A DNA stretch of 64,000 nt, taken from NCBI RefSeq assembly GCF_001953175.1, contig NZ_CP018258.1, positions 1 to 64,000 on the forward strand. Reading direction: 5' to 3'. Origin of the DNA: Dehalogenimonas formicexedens. Its GTDB lineage: Bacteria; Chloroflexota; Dehalococcoidia; Dehalococcoidales; Dehalococcoidaceae. Below the pieces are notes generated by a model. The model worked only from the letters and a program-made list of their open reading frames with translations, was not told the DNA's origin and did no database searches. Position numbers and translations under genes: made by a program. How positions within the stretch are numbered: position 1 is the first letter of the stretch; every line of letters starts with the position of its first letter. Positions 60,850 through 64,000 of the stretch are shown here, one piece after another.

Positions 60850-62013
60850 CTACGGTTGGTTACGGTCCTGGAGCCACTGGCGTTTCTGAGCCAGGCGCAC
60901 CGCTTCATCGGTTGGTGTGTAGTCAGACAGGAAGTTCCGTGCGAAGCCGTCGAAACGTTCGTCAAGAATTGACTGACGGATATCTCTCATCAATTTACGC
61001 ATGAAGTAGAGGTTATGGAGCGTTGCCAGGCGGTAGGCCAGCAACTCTTTAGCACGGAACAAATGGTGGACATAACCGGCAGAAAAATTCAGGCAGGTGT
61101 AGCAGGCGCAGCCGGTTTCGATCGGGGTTTTGTCGCCTTCGTAGCGGGCGTTGGCAATGTCTATGCGCCCCCGCCGGGTGAAGAGGGCGCCGTTCCGGGC
61201 GACGCGGGTAGGGAGGGCGGAATCGAACATATCGATGCCGGCTGAGACGCCTCGAACAATGTCCTCCGGTGAGCCCACACCCATCAGGTAGCGGGGTTTA
61301 TCGCTTGGAAGAACCCCGGTTGTGGCGGCGGTGATCTCAACGGTCTGGTCTTTTGCTTCGCCGATGGCCAAACCGCCAATGGCATAGCCGGGAAAGCCGG
61401 TCTCGATCAAACCCTCCGCTGACCGGCGGCGGAGGTCGGGGTGAAGTCCACCCTGGACAATCGGAAACAGGGCCTGATCGGCGCGGGTTTTGGCGGATTT
61501 GCAGCGAAGAGCCCAGGCCTGAGTTCGGGCAACCGCCGACTCGATAGCCCCGCGGCTGGCTTCGACCGGGGGGCATTCGTCGAGAGCCATAATGATATCG
61601 GCGCCGAATATCTCCTGGTATTTGATCGCCAGCTCGGGACTGAAGAAGTGCTCCGAGCCGTCGATGTGCGAGCGGAAGGTAACGCCCTCGTCCGACATTT
61701 TTCGAAGCGGCGACAGGGAGAACACCTGGTAGCCTCCCGAATCAGTGAGGAGGGCGCCGCTCCAGCCCATGAACTTGTGAATTCCGCCATAACTTGCGAT
61801 AACATCGGTTCCCGGGCGTAAATAAAGGTGGTAGTTGTTGGCGAGGATCAACTTATAGCCTAGGTCTTTAAGTTCGTCTGGGGTCAGCGTTTTGACCGTG
61901 GCCTGAGACCCGACCGGCATGAAACAGGGGGTTTCGACGGTGGCGTGGGGCGTAACCAGAATGCCGGCTCGGGCATTACCGGGTTTTTCCAGCTTGAAAG
62001 ACAATTCAGACAT
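60850..62013 (-). CDS. tgt: tRNA-guanine transglycosylase
   Basis: Tgt exchanges guanine-34 of certain tRNAs for a queuosine precursor. The 387-residue protein has the nucleophile region LLTDSGGYQVFSLSPLR, the substrate loop YAIGGLAIGE, and zinc ligands in CACYTCLNFSAGYVHHLFRAKE followed by a His in ATLHNLYFM. It opens ELSFKLEKPGNARAGIL. It is the first gene of an apparent operon with the small unknown gene and the dehydrogenase. Confidence 0.96.
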   Translation of the reverse strand: MSELSFKLEKPGNARAGILVTPHATVETPCFMPVGSQATVKTLTPDELKDLGYKLILANNYHLYLRPGTDVIASYGGIHKFMGWSGALLTDSGGYQVFSLSPLRKMSDEGVTFRSHIDGSEHFFSPELAIKYQEIFGADIIMALDECPPVEASRGAIESAVARTQAWALRCKSAKTRADQALFPIVQGGLHPDLRRRSAEGLIETGFPGYAIGGLAIGEAKDQTVEITAATTGVLPSDKPRYLMGVGSPEDIVRGVSAGIDMFDSALPTRVARNGALFTRRGRIDIANARYEGDKTPIETGCACYTCLNFSAGYVHHLFRAKELLAYRLATLHNLYFMRKLMRDIRQSILDERFDGFARNFLSDYTPTDEAVRLAQKRQWLQDRNQP

Positions 62014-62104
62014 CAGAAGCAGATTTTACCAGAATCCTAACAGAATTGTTTTCGACAGATTTTCCCGATACCAAATTCGCTCACCCGGAACCGGCGATTG
62101 AGGA

Positions 62105-63406
62105 TTATCCCGTCGCGCCGCTTTCATTCACGGGTGGCCCGTCGGATTTTTCGTCAGCTTTAGTGGAATGGGCGAAATTGGAAAACAGGCGACTGTAAAT
62201 TCTGGAAAAGGCAGGATCGTGGATCAAGAAAATCATGATGGATGTCAGGAGAATGCTGAAAAGTACCACCGCGAAGACGACGCTTTGGATCAAATCCCCC
62301 TCCGCTATGCCGCGTTCGAGAGGTATTGAGGCCAAAGCCGCCGCCGCCAAACCCTTGGGCACCATCACCGACATTATCGAAGCATCCTCGGCCCGGGTGG
62401 CTTTCGAGATTGTCAGGCGAACAATCGGGATGCGCAAGAAAAAGACCACCAGTGTAATGGCCAGCCCGATCAACATCCAATGAGTGTTGGTAATCTGGAT
62501 CGAGATTCCCACGTACACGAAGAAGAACGTCTTGAGCATAAAGGCTATTTCCGAGAAGAACTTCTCCTCTGTAATGTCCAGACATGCGGGCTGCAGCGGG
62601 CGTCCGAAAAAAGTCACCCCCTTAACGAAATGCTTCAAGGTCTCGATGTTGCCCATGGTAATGCCAAAGGCGAGAGCCGAGATAAAACCCGGCAGACCCA
62701 TCAGCTCGGTGAGCCCGAAAACGCCAAAAACGAAGGCAAAAGTGGCCAATACCGAGTCGCGGAACGCCCGCATCCTTTCAAGAAACTGAGACCAGACCAG
62801 CGCGGCGACACCGCCGATAACCGCGGATAACAAAAAAGAAATAATAATCTGGAAAATCTTGACTGCCACATTTGGGGCAGATCCCTGGTACACATCCAAA
62901 AAAGCCAGGGCAGCCGCGATACAGAGGACATCCGCCAGGGCTGACTCCAACAACAGGACGGTAGCTGATTCGTTGCGCATGTTGAGCCTGCTGAGCATGG
63001 GAACTACGATAGCCGGGGAACTGCCGCCGACCACGGCGCCGATCATCAGAGCAAGGGATTTCGACAGGTCAGTCGTTGTCAAAATGATCAGGGCGGTTAC
63101 GATGGTGGTGACCACGAAGGTCACAAACGAAAGCAAGGCTCCCCGGGTGGCGGCTTTTTGCAGGGTAGTGAAACTGATGCCGAGGCCGCTGTGAAACAGG
63201 ATAACGATCAAGGTTAGAGTCATGAAGACGACCCCGACCTGCCCGATATCCTGAGGGGTTATGATCCCGAAAAGCGGGCCAAGGCACAGGCCAACCAGAA
63301 TGAGCCATAACACATCCGGAATCTTGGTGCGATTGAAAACCGCGGCGAAAATGTGCGCCAGAAAGTAGAGGGCGCCAAAGAATAAAACAAGAAGGGCAAG
63401 TCCCAA
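62105..63406 (-). CDS. Cation:proton antiporter (CPA-type)
   Basis: This 433-residue protein has about twelve spans and CPA motifs (SALADVLCIAAALAFLDVYQG with the acidic ion-binding residue, GAVVGGSSPAIVVPMLSRLN). It opens LALLVLFFGALYFLAHIFAAVF. A short hydrophilic C-terminal tail is present (about 405-433). It exchanges Na+ or K+ for H+; the ion cannot be read. It starts in front of a gap of 106 bp from ruvX. Confidence 0.88.
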   Translation of the reverse strand: MGLALLVLFFGALYFLAHIFAAVFNRTKIPDVLWLILVGLCLGPLFGIITPQDIGQVGVVFMTLTLIVILFHSGLGISFTTLQKAATRGALLSFVTFVVTTIVTALIILTTTDLSKSLALMIGAVVGGSSPAIVVPMLSRLNMRNESATVLLLESALADVLCIAAALAFLDVYQGSAPNVAVKIFQIIISFLLSAVIGGVAALVWSQFLERMRAFRDSVLATFAFVFGVFGLTELMGLPGFISALAFGITMGNIETLKHFVKGVTFFGRPLQPACLDITEEKFFSEIAFMLKTFFFVYVGISIQITNTHWMLIGLAITLVVFFLRIPIVRLTISKATRAEDASIMSVMVPKGLAAAALASIPLERGIAEGDLIQSVVFAVVLFSILLTSIMIFLIHDPAFSRIYSRLFSNFAHSTKADEKSDGPPVNESGATG

Positions 63407-63512
63407 ATGACTCTCCTAGAGGGCGGTATTGCCGTCAATCGAGGATACTATAGCCGGACCGCCGATTCAAGACCTGAACCGGTCAAACACAAATAAATTC
63501 CGTCCGTTGCGC

Positions 63513-63950
63513 TTAGGAAAAGCCGCCGGCAGGCCTGTTTTGGTCTAAAAAATCCTGCAGGATGACGGCCGCGGCGACGGCGTCATCGCGCTGCTTGAAA
63601 AATGCCTTTTTCTTTTTCCGGTTTGTTTTCATGATTTCCTGGGCGTCGGCGGTGGAGAAACGCTCGTCCTGGAACAGTACCGGGACATCTGTCAGGGAAG
63701 CGACCTGGGAGGCAAAATGCTGAACATGCTCCGCCTGGTTGCCGATATGACCGCTCATCAGCCTGGGCAGACCGATCACAACCTTGCCGGCCTGGTATTC
63801 GTTGACCAGTTTGATCACCGTTTCGGAGTCCGAAAAATCGTCTCGCCGTTCAAGCACCACCAGCGGACGGGCGATAATGCCCATGGGGTCGGAAAGGGCC
63901 ACCCCTAGCCACTTATCGCCGACATCAAGACCGATAATGCGTTCAAGCAT
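63513..63950 (-). CDS. ruvX: Holliday junction resolvase-like RuvX (YqgF)
   Basis: RuvX/YqgF is an RNase-H-fold nuclease needed for rRNA processing and possibly junction resolution. The 145-residue protein has the first acidic residue in IIGLDVGDKWLGVALSDP, VVIGLPRLMSG, LFQDERFSTADAQEIM and the last acidic pair in QRDDAVAAAVILQDFL. The length is normal. Confidence 0.94.
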   Translation of the reverse strand: MLERIIGLDVGDKWLGVALSDPMGIIARPLVVLERRDDFSDSETVIKLVNEYQAGKVVIGLPRLMSGHIGNQAEHVQHFASQVASLTDVPVLFQDERFSTADAQEIMKTNRKKKKAFFKQRDDAVAAAVILQDFLDQNRPAGGFS

Positions 63951-64000
63951 GGACGGAGAATATTACCAATACCCAATACTACCATAATACAAATTTCAAA
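63951..64000. repeat. ACCAATA-type simple repeat at window end
   Basis: ATTACCAATACCCAATACTA followed by CCATAATACAAATTTC is another copy of the AT-rich word family seen at 22.06 and 29.6 kb. Confidence 0.65.

Overview
The window looks like the dnaA end of a chromosome from a Chloroflexota bacterium, probably class Dehalococcoidia and perhaps near Dehalogenimonas. This placement is inference. It rests on the DnaA N-terminus, frequent TTG/GTG starts, a citrate-synthase-like member of the isopropylmalate synthase family of the kind known as Re-citrate synthase in Dehalococcoides, a phosphoglycerate-mutase-type candidate homoserine kinase beside lysC, cobalt uptake genes, and dispersed repeats. 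Secreted c-type cytochromes would be unusual for the obligate organohalide respirers of that class, so the genus is open. I see no rRNA, CRISPR array, complete insertion sequence or prophage.

Layout. 0.3-1.6 kb: dnaA. 1.7-4.8 kb (-): a cbiMNQO cobalt/nickel ECF transporter followed by a Fur-family regulator with a dyad operator. 4.9-6.7 kb (-): GNAT, D-aminoacyl-tRNA deacylase, DUF5658-like protein and flavodoxin. 6.9-13.1 kb: an extracytoplasmic redox group (cupredoxin lipoprotein, diheme peroxidase-like protein, two cytochrome c lipoproteins), interrupted by a + strand gene fusing an acetyltransferase to a histone-deacetylase-fold amidohydrolase. 11.0-15.5 kb is a repeat archipelago with few genes. 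15.5-20.1 kb (+): TPR protein, gyrA, lexA, class II aldolase. 20.1-24.1 kb (-): plsY, ilvE, hisS around a second repeat island. 24.3-28.2 kb: stress protein, TSUP and MFS transporters, mazG. 28.3-33.8 kb: tRNA-Pro, the threonine/lysine branch genes, Nfu, a methyltransferase and an unusual ferredoxin. 33.9-39.7 kb: Re-citrate-synthase-like enzyme, DNA glycosylase, PAS protein, two GIN-domain proteins, folC, SWIM protein. 39.9-43.3 kb (-): HicBA pair and comEA-comEC. 43.4-52.6 kb: PrsW, PH-domain protein, a divergent YchF, radical SAM, MBL hydrolase, MscS, RelA/SpoT. 53-64 kb: YyaL-type protein, DedA, gyrB with a small HTH protein, iron alcohol dehydrogenase, tgt, Na+/H+ antiporter, ruvX.

Most genes are housekeeping. 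The observations I rate highest are: (1) a family of three diverged, basic, about 100-residue ORFs at 15.0, 22.4 and 46.1 kb. They share a long promoter block with a constant 19-bp spacer and a start codon 6-7 nt after the -10 box, so their mRNAs are probably leaderless. One copy is split by repeats and one has lost its start; (2) the acetyltransferase-deacetylase fusion; (3) a diheme peroxidase carrying inserted beta repeats and Met/Gly-rich loops; (4) substitutions in the DNA-reading residues of DnaA; (5) a YchF whose P-loop lysine is arginine; (6) a ferredoxin lacking one expected cluster ligand; and (7) repeat insertions caught in the act, one duplicating the 3' end of a radical SAM gene.
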